Counted from the stretch's first letter, positions 9,348 to 17,641 are shown. The stretch is 64,000 nucleotides of DNA from Algoriphagus algorifonticola (GCF_007655305.1 NZ_VLOG01000039.1:62001-126000), one strand, 5' to 3'. Notes: generated by a model from the sequence alone, not told the origin. Made by a program: numbers and translations.

Positions 9348-10027
9348 GGTTGAACTAGTTCGGAATTTTCTAAGTAGTCAGGAGCTTTGCCGAACACGAA
9401 CATTAATGATCCTTCTTTTATAAGGTCTATTGCTTGTTTACTGATATCAGGGGGGAGTGCTGGACAGCCTAAGCTTCTTCCTAATCGTCCTGTAGCTTTT
9501 GCAAATTCCTCTTTTGCATAATCTGCACCATGGATGACTATAGCTCTGTTTCGTGCTTGATCATTGATCCCCTGTTCCAGTCCATCGATTCTCAAAGAAT
9601 AGCCATGCTTCCCAAAATAAGTCTCCGCTGTTTTAAAAAATCCCAAGCTGCTCTTATAAGATTCGGGTTTATTGGAAAAAGATTCAGCCATCAATTGACC
9701 GGAATTTCTACCGTGTGATACAACTGTGTTGATTAAGATTTCTGATTTTTCCATATCGATTACCCAAAGTCTTTTCTCGGTAGATGGGAGGCTGAAATCA
9801 ATAATTGTCAAAACAGGATTTTCCAAATTATGCTCAACCTTTTCCCACCCATTCATAGCAAGGTCAAAAATTTCTTTGGATGGAACCAAAGCTGCATCAT
9901 CAACTATCAGTTGATAAATTTTTTCACTTTCAGATAGTTTAGAGAGGTTGGGTGTAGTAGGTGTGTGTATGATATTTGCTGTTAAAGTAAAGCTTATTAG
10001 CGTGTGAATTATGGTAGGTAGGGTCAT
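9344..10027 (-). CDS. Murein L,D-transpeptidase catalytic-domain protein (YkuD_2 type)
   Basis: A 227-residue exported protein of the YkuD_2 family, a compact relative of L,D-transpeptidases. An N-terminal hydrophobic segment (about 6-20) should act as a signal. The catalytic region contains H166 (VIHGADY) and C188 in GRSLGCPALPP, the family signature. It has no peptidoglycan-binding domain. It converges on the YcbB-like gene with a 4-nt overlap of stop codons. Whether it is a transpeptidase or a carboxypeptidase cannot be told from sequence. Confidence 0.88.
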   Translation of the reverse strand: MTLPTIIHTLISFTLTANIIHTPTTPNLSKLSESEKIYQLIVDDAALVPSKEIFDLAMNGWEKVEHNLENPVLTIIDFSLPSTEKRLWVIDMEKSEILINTVVSHGRNSGQLMAESFSNKPESYKSSLGFFKTAETYFGKHGYSLRIDGLEQGINDQARNRAIVIHGADYAKEEFAKATGRLGRSLGCPALPPDISKQAIDLIKEGSLMFVFGKAPDYLENSELVQP

Positions 10028-10207
10028 AGTTTTTCCTTCTTTACAAAAGCCAAGCCAAATATTTAACTAGGATATTATTTGATTATCAAGGACTTGGCTA
10101 ATCTGGGTGATGAGCGACCGTCCACGTTAAGGAACTAAAATAAAGTGGACTTTTGTTCCTTTTACGGTTAAAATTTCTATTTCTTACTTCTGAATTTGAT
10201 AAATGGT

Positions 10208-10215
10208 TAATTTTG
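10208..10215 (+). promoter_or_regulatory. Candidate -7 box for the pterin genes
   Basis: TAATTTTG fits the Bacteroidota TAnnTTTG element. Transcription from here would give a leader of about 100 nt that contains the downstream palindromes. No good -33 element was found, so this is tentative. Confidence 0.3.
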
Positions 10216-10299
10216 CCGAACGCAAAAAATAAATGATTGAACAGCAGGAGTTTGAAATTTCTGTTTAAAGAATTTAAATAAAAATTAAACAAAAATAAT

Positions 10300-10313
10300 T
10301 GAACTGCTGTTCA
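10300..10313. promoter_or_regulatory. Operator-like palindrome TGAAC-N4-GTTCA before the pterin synthase gene
   Basis: TGAAC-TGCT-GTTCA is a perfect 5+5 inverted repeat ending 8 nt before the ATG at 10322. Its right half (CTGCTGTTCA, 10304-10313) is also the exact complement of TGAACAGCAG at 10238-10247. The leader could therefore form either a local protein-binding site or a 10-bp stem with a 56-nt loop. TetR-type regulators often bind such sites; no regulator gene is adjacent. Confidence 0.35.
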
Positions 10314-10321
10314 GAGAAGTA

Positions 10322-10732
10322 ATGAAAGTAACCGTATTCCGCAAAGAGCACTTTAACGCCGCGCACAGGCTTAACAATCCTGCCTGGTCACCTGAAAAAA
10401 ACCAAGCTGTTTTTGGTAAATGCAATAATCCCAATTACCACGGACACAATTATGATTTGATAGTAAAACTCAGGGGAGAAGTTGATCCTGATACAGGATA
10501 CGTTTATGACATGAAAGTGCTTAGCGATCTTATCAAAAAGCACGTATTAAATAAATTTGACCACAAAAACCTAAACTTGGATACCGATGAATTCAAAAAT
10601 CTCAACCCTTCCGCTGAAAATATTGCAGTGGTTATTTGGAATATTTTGAGGGAAAAAATTGATCGGAAATTCGAATTAACGATTCGACTTTATGAAACAG
10701 AAAGAAACTTTGTTGAATACGATGGGAATTAA
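10322..10732 (+). CDS. 6-pyruvoyl-tetrahydropterin synthase (PTPS/QueD family)
   Basis: A 136-residue zinc enzyme that acts on 7,8-dihydroneopterin triphosphate, the product of GTP cyclohydrolase I. Zinc ligands are H15, H40 and H42 (NYHGHNY), the catalytic cysteine is C34 (FGKCNNPN), and the D80-H81 pair and E125 (LYETE) complete the active site. The KCNNPN-x-HGHNY segment resembles animal PTPS more closely than E. coli QueD, so 6-pyruvoyl-tetrahydropterin may be the product. A QueD role (6-carboxy-tetrahydropterin for queuosine) cannot be excluded. The gene overlaps folE, which makes its substrate. An operator-like palindrome lies just upstream. Confidence 0.88.
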   Translation: MKVTVFRKEHFNAAHRLNNPAWSPEKNQAVFGKCNNPNYHGHNYDLIVKLRGEVDPDTGYVYDMKVLSDLIKKHVLNKFDHKNLNLDTDEFKNLNPSAENIAVVIWNILREKIDRKFELTIRLYETERNFVEYDGN

Positions 10733-11396
10733 TCTGTCCCGGGCTTCATTTGAGGAAATCGGTGAAGAGCATGTTGGAACTTCTTTAGAAACTCCTTTGA
10801 GAGAGGATGCTTTCGAAATGGATGATGATTTAAAAGTGGAATTGATTGAAAAGCATTTCCGTGAAATCATGAACATTTTGGGGTTAGATCTCACAGATGA
10901 TAGTTTGAAAGGTACTCCTCATCGGGTGGCCAAAATGTATGTGAAGGAGGTTTTCGCAGGTTTGAATCCAAAGAATAAGCCAGCTGCAAAACTTTTTGAA
11001 AACAAATACAAATACAATGAAATGTTGGTAGAAAAAGATATCACGTTTCATTCTCATTGCGAACATCATTTCGTTCCTATCTATGGTAAGGCTCATGTGG
11101 CTTACATTTCTAATGGAAATGTGATCGGTCTTTCCAAAATTAATAGAATAGTACAGTATTTTGCTAAAAGGCCTCAGGTTCAAGAAAGACTGACCATGCA
11201 AATTGGTAACGAGCTGAAAGAAGTTTTAGGCACTGAAGATGTAGCTATTATCATGGATGCATATCATATGTGTGTTAGTTCAAGAGGTGTTAATGATACC
11301 AACAGCTCAACCGTTACTTCCTTTTATTCAGGTAAGTTTGAAAGAGACGAACAGGCTAGAAATGAATTTCTGAAGTATATCAGTTTAGAAAAGTAA
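10722..11396 (+). CDS. folE: GTP cyclohydrolase I
   Basis: The enzyme converts GTP to 7,8-dihydroneopterin triphosphate, the first step to folate and biopterins. The conserved segments are present: GTPHRVAKMY, the zinc site HSHCEHHFVP, GLSKINRIVQYFAKRPQVQERLT, and MCVSSRGV with the second zinc cysteine. I chose the ATG at 10722 (224 residues, overlapping the upstream gene by 11 nt). An upstream ATG at 10692 would add ten residues and lengthen the overlap to 41 nt. A terminator follows at about 11423. folP lies elsewhere in the window (27405), so folate synthesis is also represented. Confidence 0.95.
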   Translation: MGINLSRASFEEIGEEHVGTSLETPLREDAFEMDDDLKVELIEKHFREIMNILGLDLTDDSLKGTPHRVAKMYVKEVFAGLNPKNKPAAKLFENKYKYNEMLVEKDITFHSHCEHHFVPIYGKAHVAYISNGNVIGLSKINRIVQYFAKRPQVQERLTMQIGNELKEVLGTEDVAIIMDAYHMCVSSRGVNDTNSSTVTSFYSGKFERDEQARNEFLKYISLEK

Positions 11397-11422
11397 AATA
11401 TATCCTACTAAACCAACTTTAA

Positions 11423-11450
11423 AAACCGGGCAAAAGCTCGGTTTTTTTTG
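11423..11450 (+). terminator. Rho-independent terminator after folE
   Basis: A 7-bp stem (ACCGGGC/GCTCGGT with one G-U pair, loop AAAA) is followed by eight T. It separates folE from the SDR gene and shows that a TTG start at 11448 for the SDR cannot be right. Confidence 0.8.
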
Positions 11451-11507
11451 TTTTTCCCAAAACAAATTCCTTCATCAAATGCTTTTATACATGAAACCAA
11501 ACATGTT

Positions 11508-12188
11508 ATGCAAGGAAAAAATATTATTATCATCGGAGGAAACTCAGGAATTGGAAAAGCTATTTCAGAATCATTAAAATCAAGAGGTGCAAATCTCTAT
11601 TTGTATTCCAAAAGTGGGGATGGAACTACTGAATTGGACATCACCGAAGATTTTGACCAGTTACCAGATTCACCTGATGTTATTGATGGTTTGGTTTATT
11701 GTCCAGGCACTATAAATCTGAAGCCTTTTCATAGAATTAGCATAAGTGATTTCCAAAAAGAATTAGACATTAATTTTTTGGGAGCAGTTAAAGTTTTGCA
11801 AGCTTCTATGAAGGCTTTGAAAAAGTCTGATTCGCCTTCAGTTGTAATGTTTAGCACGGTTGCAGTTCAGACTGGTATGGGTTTTCATGCCGGTATTGCA
11901 GCAGCAAAAGGTGCTGTAGAAGGGCTGACAAGATCGTTGGCGGCCGAATGGGCTCCTTCAAAGATTCGAGTAAATGCTATAGCTCCATCTTTGACAGACA
12001 CCCCATTGGCAAATGTATTGTTGTCATCTGATGATAAAAAAGAAGCAAGTAATAAAAGACATCCTATCGGTAGATATGGTACTCCGGAAGACATTGCTAA
12101 TGCTGCAGTATTTTTGCTGTCTGAGGAAAGTTCCTGGATGACAGGTCAGATAGTACATTTGGATGGAGGAATGTCCAATCTTAAATAA
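11508..12188 (+). CDS. SDR-family oxidoreductase without the usual catalytic tyrosine
   Basis: A 226-residue short-chain dehydrogenase/reductase. The nucleotide-binding motif GGNSGIG is at residues 10-16, S116 fits the catalytic serine, and K134 the lysine, but the position four before that lysine is I130 instead of Tyr (HAGIAAAK). I recall a subfamily with this same replacement, so it is probably genuine. The start at 11508 is chosen because the upstream frame runs through the folE terminator. The position beside GTP cyclohydrolase and PTPS suggests a pterin reductase of the sepiapterin or dihydromonapterin type. The missing tyrosine argues for caution. Confidence 0.8.
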   Translation: MQGKNIIIIGGNSGIGKAISESLKSRGANLYLYSKSGDGTTELDITEDFDQLPDSPDVIDGLVYCPGTINLKPFHRISISDFQKELDINFLGAVKVLQASMKALKKSDSPSVVMFSTVAVQTGMGFHAGIAAAKGAVEGLTRSLAAEWAPSKIRVNAIAPSLTDTPLANVLLSSDDKKEASNKRHPIGRYGTPEDIANAAVFLLSEESSWMTGQIVHLDGGMSNLK

Positions 12189-12257
12189 ACTTTAAACAAT
12201 TTCAATAGAATTTTGTCATTACTTAGGGTACGGTCCCGAGAAGAACGAGCTGTGAAT

Positions 12258-12521
12258 ATGAAGACTCCACCTGAATCATTCCTATTGTTTAAGGAAGAAT
12301 TGAGGAAAGCCCAACTCGAAAAAGAAAGGCTAAAGAAAGACTATGAGAATAAGCTTGCAGAAGTTAATCAAGAGCTTGCGAGGCTGAAAGAGCAAATTAG
12401 GTCTCAGCAGGACATGATGCGGACTACTCTCGAATATGCCTCAAACCTAGAAGTTCGCTTGGAGCAATTCAAAGACGAAGTCAATCAATCTGAAACCAAG
12501 CGTAAAAATACAGTCTATTAA
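12258..12521 (+). CDS. Small coiled-coil protein
   Basis: An 87-residue, highly charged protein with a nearly continuous heptad pattern rich in Glu, Lys, Arg and Leu (about residues 10-80). It has no signal peptide and no membrane segment, so it is probably a cytoplasmic coiled-coil dimer. I place the start at the ATG at 12258; the frame extends upstream to a TTG at 12213 but those residues look unrelated. It lies 70 bp after the SDR gene and 17 bp before the next gene. I do not recognise the family. Confidence 0.6.
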   Translation: MKTPPESFLLFKEELRKAQLEKERLKKDYENKLAEVNQELARLKEQIRSQQDMMRTTLEYASNLEVRLEQFKDEVNQSETKRKNTVY

Positions 12522-12538
12522 TCCCTCACCATCTTGCC

Positions 12539-12982
12539 ATGAACGACACCTTATATCCATCAGAAACGCGAGATTTTGAATTGGCTTTTGAAGAAAAGTA
12601 TGCACGCGTTTTAATTAATCCTGACAAAGGAATTGTGATTTGTGAATTACTTGCGGACTATATACCCATTGAAGATTTCAAGGAAACTTTCAATCAAATA
12701 GGGGAGATAGTTAAAGCAGGTAAGTACGAAAAATTCATTTTCGACAAGAGATCACTGAGAGCCTTTCATCAACCTACAATGGAATGGTATTTCATTCATT
12801 GGAAGAAAGATATGTTAGCATATGGTGTGAAAACCCATCGTAAAATCCTTCCAGATGAAAAGTGGTTTGAAAAAATGGTTCAAATAGCTAAAAATCAGAT
12901 TTTGGAAACCTATCCGGATAATATTATTGATCAATTGGATATCAAATATTGTGATACCATTGAAGAGGCAATTAAAAAATGA
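12539..12982 (+). CDS. SpoIIAA/STAS-like hypothetical protein
   Basis: A 147-residue soluble protein. Its alternating strand and helix pattern (ARVLINPDKGIVICELLADYIPIEDFKETFNQI split by short loops) recalls the SpoIIAA-like or SEC14/STAS fold proteins common in Bacteroidota. No catalytic motif is visible. It overlaps the following flavin reductase gene by 4 nt, which indicates translational coupling. Function is unknown. Confidence 0.65.
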   Translation: MNDTLYPSETRDFELAFEEKYARVLINPDKGIVICELLADYIPIEDFKETFNQIGEIVKAGKYEKFIFDKRSLRAFHQPTMEWYFIHWKKDMLAYGVKTHRKILPDEKWFEKMVQIAKNQILETYPDNIIDQLDIKYCDTIEEAIKK

Positions 12983-13608
12983 TCAAGCATTTCAGCAAAG
13001 AGGATATTCTGGAATCAGATTCGTTTTTCAGAAGAAACCTTATCAATTGCCTTTCAGGATATAAAAGCCTAAACCTAATTGGTACAAAGAGTAAATCAGG
13101 AATCAATAATTTGGCTCCTTTTTCTCAGGTTTTTCATATAGGTGCATCTCCTCCATTGGTGGGGATTCTCTTTAGGCCTCATACTGTTCAAAGAGATACG
13201 CTGGAAAATATTCTGGATACAGAGGTGTTTACTCTCAATCATGTTACCCCAGAATTTTACAAAGAAGCTCACTGGACCTCGGCTAGATGGGCGGGTTCTG
13301 AATTTGAAAAAACTGGGCTTGAAGAGGAATATTTGGAGCAATTCTATGCCCCTTTTGTTAAAAAGAGTCCTCTTAAATTGGGCTGTTCATTAGTTGAGAC
13401 ACAAACGTTAAAAATTAATGAAACTGTTTTACTGATAGCTTCTATAGATCACATTTACGTGGAAGAAAAAGGGCTAAGGCAAGATGGATCTCTTGATCTA
13501 AATATATTGGAATCTGTGACGGTTACAGGCCTTGATGAGTATTATGTTGGTGAAAAGCTGAGTAGACTTAGTTACGCCAAACCTGACAAACTTCCACAAG
13601 AAATTTAA
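12979..13608 (+). CDS. Flavin reductase family protein
   Basis: A 209-residue protein of the FMN-binding split-barrel flavin reductase family. The pattern SGYKSLNLIGTKSKSG followed by LAPFSQVFHIGASPPLVG and then FTLNHV matches the FMN-binding core. Such enzymes reduce FMN with NAD(P)H or bind FMN as oxidoreductases. It is translationally coupled to the preceding STAS-like gene, and a stem-loop terminator begins at its stop codon. The physiological partner is not identified. Confidence 0.85.
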   Translation: MIKHFSKEDILESDSFFRRNLINCLSGYKSLNLIGTKSKSGINNLAPFSQVFHIGASPPLVGILFRPHTVQRDTLENILDTEVFTLNHVTPEFYKEAHWTSARWAGSEFEKTGLEEEYLEQFYAPFVKKSPLKLGCSLVETQTLKINETVLLIASIDHIYVEEKGLRQDGSLDLNILESVTVTGLDEYYVGEKLSRLSYAKPDKLPQEI

Positions 13609-13636
13609 ATCCTCGAAAGAGGATTTTCCTTTTTAA
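13607..13636 (+). terminator. Rho-independent terminator after the flavin reductase gene
   Basis: A perfect 8-bp stem, AAATCCTC/GAGGATTT, is closed by a GAAA tetraloop and followed by TTCCTTTTT. The stem overlaps the stop codon. Confidence 0.75.
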
Positions 13637-13669
13637 AAGTATTTGATAGTTTTAGGAAAAAGTATTTTT

Positions 13670-14803
13670 ATGAAATATTCCTTTTTCGTATTTATCTCAG
13701 TATTAGTTCTAATCTCCTGCAGTCAAAAACAATCCGACAAAAATTCGAAACAGTATGTGCCCAAATTGGTGCTGGTGGACAGTATGCGCATAGATCGCTT
13801 GGTCGTTCCAACTTTACTGGATTATTCTGATGATGCTCAGAAATTTTTGTTATTCGATTTTAAAAGCAATGAATTTATCCTAACAGACAATTCAGGTAAT
13901 ATTCTCAAGGTTGCTAATCGAGCTCAGGACGGGCCTGATAGTTATAAATCCAAGTATTTTACAGCGGCTCAATTTATGAGTGAAAACCAAATTCTAATTG
14001 AAACCTATGCGGGCACCTATATTTATGACCTAGATTTTAATTTACTTGAGGCAAGAGTTCCAAACGTGACAGTATATACTAGATTTTTGGGTAACACACC
14101 AAGTTTATTGATTAGTGATGCTTATCAATATAAGTTTGGTTACATTCAAGATGATTCTGATAAAATATTTTCCAAAGACGGTCCTCTGGTGGGTCAATAT
14201 GATTTTTTGAAGACATTAGATCTAAAAGGAAATGTTCTTTTCGAGGCACCCATCCCATCATCCGTCAATTTTCTTCAATTTCCCGGAGGTTATTTTTCTT
14301 ATGAGGCTAATTCCCTTATTAAAGATGACCTGCTTTATCTTCAATTTTTAATGACGCCAAAAGTTTACATTTATCAATTTCCTGAGTTAATCTTAGTAGA
14401 TTCTTTGGAATTAAAACCAGGAAAGGATTTTAAAGTAATCAAACCCAGTCCAGGAGATAATTTTGGGGCTATATTTGAAGAACTCCGAGGTTCAACGTTC
14501 AGTGATTTTACTATTTCTAATGAATACTTAATTACATGGTACTTAAAAGGGACTCCGGATGAAGAAGTTGATGCTTTAGATAGGAGAGTAGTTGGGGATG
14601 AAAAGTATATGAGCGTAGAAGAAAAATATAAAACGCCTATATACCAGATTTTTAAGGATGATAAAAAGCTTTGGGAAGGAGAGTGGCCGATTAAGTTGCA
14701 AGCAAAAAAAGAGTTACTCTATTCAGTTAATGCCAAATTTGGTGAAGACCCGAATGCTGAAGAAAGAGATTTTCAGACTTTTTACTTTTATGAGTTGAAA
14801 TAA
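13670..14803 (+). CDS. Predicted lipoprotein, DUF4221/beta-propeller-like
   Basis: A 377-residue protein with a type II signal peptide ending in the lipobox LISC (lipidated C17). The mature part is rich in short beta strands (repeating FLLFDF, EFILTD, TYIYDLD segments), suggesting a beta-propeller. It resembles the DUF4221 lipoproteins abundant in Cytophagales, but I am not certain of the match. The start at 13670 is preferred over an upstream TTG at 13643 because it gives a proper signal sequence. No role can be inferred from the neighbours. Confidence 0.7.
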   Translation: MKYSFFVFISVLVLISCSQKQSDKNSKQYVPKLVLVDSMRIDRLVVPTLLDYSDDAQKFLLFDFKSNEFILTDNSGNILKVANRAQDGPDSYKSKYFTAAQFMSENQILIETYAGTYIYDLDFNLLEARVPNVTVYTRFLGNTPSLLISDAYQYKFGYIQDDSDKIFSKDGPLVGQYDFLKTLDLKGNVLFEAPIPSSVNFLQFPGGYFSYEANSLIKDDLLYLQFLMTPKVYIYQFPELILVDSLELKPGKDFKVIKPSPGDNFGAIFEELRGSTFSDFTISNEYLITWYLKGTPDEEVDALDRRVVGDEKYMSVEEKYKTPIYQIFKDDKKLWEGEWPIKLQAKKELLYSVNAKFGEDPNAEERDFQTFYFYELK

Positions 14804-14851
14804 ACAATATTGGGGTTTTATGGCTTAAATTAATCAAAGATCCCTTTCCCA

Positions 14852-15847
14852 TTGAATTTGCTAGAGCTTACAGAATCCGGTTTATATTGTCCTCCCGCCC
14901 AAGTATTTATTGATCCTTGGAGGCCTGTTGATAAAGCGCTCATTACTCATGCGCATTCAGACCATTCTCGTTGGGGTATGAGGGCTTACTTAGCTCATCA
15001 TCACTCTGCAGAGGTTATGAAATTGAGGCTGGGTGAAGACATCAATCTTCAAACTCTCGAATACGGAGATGAACTTTTAATCAATGGGGTAAAAGTTTCT
15101 TTTCATCCTGCTGGACATATTCCCGGATCAGCTCAAATTAGGCTGGAACACAAAGGACGCATAGCAGTAGTCAGCGGTGATTACAAAGTGGAAGATGATG
15201 GACTATCAGCTGCATTTGAGCCTGTTAAGTGCCATGAATTTGTATCAGAGTGCACGTTCGGGCTCCCGATTTATAAATGGGAAAGTCAAAAAGAGATTTT
15301 CAATCAAATCAATTCTTGGTGGAAAGAAAATGCAGCCGAAGGCCGAAATTCCGTTCTATTTGCTTATTCTTTAGGAAAGGCTCAAAGAATATTGCAAAAC
15401 CTGAATCCTGACATTGGTGAAGTTTTCGTTCATGGAGCAGTCTGGAACACCAACCAAGCTTTATTGGCAAATGGCATTTCCCTTTGGGATGTCCCAAAAG
15501 TCACTCAAGAAATTCCAAAAAGTAAATACAAAGGGGCTTTGATTATAGCTCCACCATCGGCCATGGGAACTCCCTGGATGCGAAAATTTTCGCCCTATAG
15601 GACAGGGATTTGTTCAGGCTGGATGGCTATTAGAGGCACAAGAAGAAGGAGAGCAGCCGATAGGGGATTTGTTTTATCAGATCATGCTGACTGGGAGGGA
15701 TTGATACAGGCAATTACTTCTACTGAAGCTGAAAAAGTCTATTTAACTCATGGTTCCACAGCTGTATTTGGGAAATATCTTCAGGAAGAAAAGGGAATAA
15801 ACGCAGTTGAGTTAAAAACCTTATTTGGGGAAGAAGAGGATTCTTGA
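14852..15847 (+). CDS. Ligase-associated DNA exonuclease (metallo-beta-lactamase fold)
   Basis: A 331-residue nuclease of the MBL/beta-CASP superfamily. The metal-binding motif HAHSDH is near residue 34, a downstream histidine lies in HPAGHIPGSAQ, an aspartate in SGDYKVE, and the C-terminal LSDHADWEGL and LTHGS motifs are typical. The family is usually encoded beside an ATP-dependent DNA ligase, a Lhr-like helicase and a phosphoesterase as a DNA repair module. None of these partners is adjacent here. The start is a TTG at 14852; no in-frame ATG gives the conserved LELTESGLYC opening, so the TTG seems real. Confidence 0.88.
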   Translation: MNLLELTESGLYCPPAQVFIDPWRPVDKALITHAHSDHSRWGMRAYLAHHHSAEVMKLRLGEDINLQTLEYGDELLINGVKVSFHPAGHIPGSAQIRLEHKGRIAVVSGDYKVEDDGLSAAFEPVKCHEFVSECTFGLPIYKWESQKEIFNQINSWWKENAAEGRNSVLFAYSLGKAQRILQNLNPDIGEVFVHGAVWNTNQALLANGISLWDVPKVTQEIPKSKYKGALIIAPPSAMGTPWMRKFSPYRTGICSGWMAIRGTRRRRAADRGFVLSDHADWEGLIQAITSTEAEKVYLTHGSTAVFGKYLQEEKGINAVELKTLFGEEEDS

Positions 15848-15963
15848 TAAAAGAAAGGGCTTAAATGTCTGATAATTAAGGGTTTTAAATAATTGGTTGT
15901 AAGATTCTTTAAAACTGTTACCAAATTTTCTTTGCCGTATTTCAGCAAACCGTTCAACCTGCT

Positions 15964-15971
15964 TACCTTTG
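15964..15971 (+). promoter_or_regulatory. Candidate -7 box for guaA, 3 nt before the start codon
   Basis: TACCTTTG matches TAnnTTTG exactly. A one-mismatch -33 element (TTTC, 15940-15943) lies 20 nt upstream. The box ends 3 nt before the guaA ATG at 15975, so the mRNA is probably leaderless. Confidence 0.5.
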
Positions 15972-15974
15972 CGC

Positions 15975-17504
15975 ATGGCAGAACAAATTTTGATCCTCGA
16001 TTTCGGTTCTCAGTACACCCAACTCATCGCCCGAAGAGTTCGAGAACTGAATGTTTATTGTGAAATTCATCCTTTTAATAATGTTCCTGAGATCAATGAT
16101 GATATCAAGGGAATTATTCTATCCGGCTCTCCTTGTAGCGTAAGAGATGAAGGAGCTCCTGATTTGGATTTGGATAGCTTGAGAGGTAAGCTTCCAATTT
16201 TGGGAGTTTGTTATGGTTCACAGCTTTTAGCGCATAAATATGGGGGAGAAGTGCTTCCTTCCACGATTCGTGAGTACGGAAGAGCCAATCTGGATCATAT
16301 TGATCTACACCATGATCTTCTGAAAGAAATGACTCACGGTTCTACTGTTTGGATGTCTCATGGAGATACCATCAAAAAATTACCTGAAGGTTTTAAAGTT
16401 ATTGCCAGTACTTCTTCTGTGGAAGTTGCAGCATTTAAGATTGAAGGAGAAAAAACCTACGGGATACAGTTCCACCCTGAAGTAACACACTCTACAGAAG
16501 GAAAAAATCTTCTAAGAAACTTCGTTGTTTCTATTTGCGGATGTGCTCAGGATTGGACCTCTGATGTGTTTATTGATGCTACTATTGAAGATTTGAAATC
16601 CAAAATCGGATCAGATAAGGTAGTGATGGGCTTATCTGGTGGTGTGGATTCATCAGTTGCTGCCACTTTGATTCACAGGGCAATTGGTGACCAGCTTACC
16701 TGCGTATTTGTGGATAATGGATTGCTTCGAAAGAATGAGTTCGAAGAAGTACTAGAGTCCTACAAAGACATGGGGCTGAATGTGATAGGTGTTGATTCCA
16801 AGCAAAGATTTTATGATGCCTTGGCTGGATTGACCGATCCTGAAGCCAAAAGAAAAGCAATCGGAAGAGTCTTCATTGAAGTATTTGACGATGAGGCTCA
16901 CAAAATTGACGGAGTAAAATGGCTGGGGCAAGGTACGATCTATCCCGATGTCATTGAGTCAGTGTCCGTCAAAGGTCCGTCTGCTACCATTAAATCTCAC
17001 CACAATGTAGGAGGGCTTCCAGACTTCATGAAGCTATCCGTTGTTGAGCCTTTGAATACCTTATTCAAAGATGAAGTTAGAGAAGTGGGAAGAGCTTTGG
17101 AGATTCCAGAGAAAATAATTGGAAGACATCCTTTCCCAGGTCCGGGTTTAGCTATTCGAATCTTGGGAGATATTACTGCCGAAAAGGTAAAAACCTTGCA
17201 AGAGGTTGATCATATTTTTATTCAAGGCTTGAAAAATCATGGCTTATATGATCAGGTTTGGCAGGCTGGTGCAATACTTCTTCCTATTCAGTCTGTAGGA
17301 GTGATGGGGGATGAGCGTACCTATGAAAGAGTGGTAGCTTTGAGAGCAGTAGGTTCTGTAGATGGCATGACTGCGGATTGGATTCATTTACCTTATGAGT
17401 TTTTGGGAAAAATGTCCAACGAAATCATCAACCGTGTAAAAGGTGTGAATAGAGTAGTCTATGATATTTCTTCCAAACCACCAGCAACAATCGAGTGGGA
17501 ATAA
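15975..17504 (+). CDS. guaA: GMP synthase (glutamine-hydrolysing)
   Basis: The enzyme aminates XMP to GMP using glutamine and ATP, the last step of guanine nucleotide synthesis. At about 509 residues it carries the class I glutaminase domain (catalytic Cys in GVCYGSQ, His/Glu in HPEVTHS), the PP-loop ATP pyrophosphatase motif GLSGGVDSS, and the C-terminal dimerisation domain ending in PPATIEWE. The ATG at 15975 is the natural start; a TTG two codons upstream overlaps the -7 promoter box. A terminator follows. Confidence 0.97.
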   Translation: MAEQILILDFGSQYTQLIARRVRELNVYCEIHPFNNVPEINDDIKGIILSGSPCSVRDEGAPDLDLDSLRGKLPILGVCYGSQLLAHKYGGEVLPSTIREYGRANLDHIDLHHDLLKEMTHGSTVWMSHGDTIKKLPEGFKVIASTSSVEVAAFKIEGEKTYGIQFHPEVTHSTEGKNLLRNFVVSICGCAQDWTSDVFIDATIEDLKSKIGSDKVVMGLSGGVDSSVAATLIHRAIGDQLTCVFVDNGLLRKNEFEEVLESYKDMGLNVIGVDSKQRFYDALAGLTDPEAKRKAIGRVFIEVFDDEAHKIDGVKWLGQGTIYPDVIESVSVKGPSATIKSHHNVGGLPDFMKLSVVEPLNTLFKDEVREVGRALEIPEKIIGRHPFPGPGLAIRILGDITAEKVKTLQEVDHIFIQGLKNHGLYDQVWQAGAILLPIQSVGVMGDERTYERVVALRAVGSVDGMTADWIHLPYEFLGKMSNEIINRVKGVNRVVYDISSKPPATIEWE

Positions 17505-17526
17505 TTTTAAAAAATCAATAAATGTT

Positions 17527-17555
17527 AAAACCCGAGGCTTTGTCTTCGGGTTTTG
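17527..17555 (+). terminator. Rho-independent terminator after guaA
   Basis: An inverted repeat AAAACCCGA / TTCGGGTTTT with loop GGCTTTGTC lies 22 nt after the guaA stop, ending in a T-rich tract. Confidence 0.75.
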
Positions 17556-17607
17556 CTTTTATAATCTATTATGGTCCAAACTTTGGGTTTGGAAATAATG
17601 GCTTAAA

Positions 17608-17637
17608 TTTGTCTATTCAGTTTGATTCATACCCTTG
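17608..17637 (+). promoter_or_regulatory. Bacteroidota -33/-7 promoter for the binding-protein gene
   Basis: TTTG (17608-17611) and TACCCTTG (17630-17637) are separated by 18 nt, close to the consensus TTTG-N19-TAnnTTTG with one mismatch. The -7 box ends 4 nt before the ATG at 17642, again implying a leaderless transcript. Confidence 0.5.
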
Positions 17638-17641
17638 ATTC

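Larger units (their letters stand above)
10028..10321. other. 294-bp intergenic region with inverted repeats
   Basis: This divergent region separates the YkuD_2 gene and the pterin synthase gene. I see no convincing gene; a 64-codon frame on the minus strand (10098-10292) lacks any recognisable feature. It holds GTCCAC/GTGGAC arms (about 10121-10151) that could form a hairpin, a TAATTTTG -7-like box at 10208-10215, and two related inverted repeats next to the pterin gene, listed separately. Confidence 0.5.

Noticed and set aside
10098-10292. 64-codon open frame on the minus strand between the YkuD_2 and pterin synthase genes
   Set aside because: No recognisable domain, signal or coding-like composition; it covers promoter and inverted-repeat sequence, so it is probably chance.
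11448-11507. TTG-started N-terminal extension of the SDR gene
   Set aside because: It begins in the T run of the folE terminator, and the residues before the ATG at 11508 are not SDR-like.
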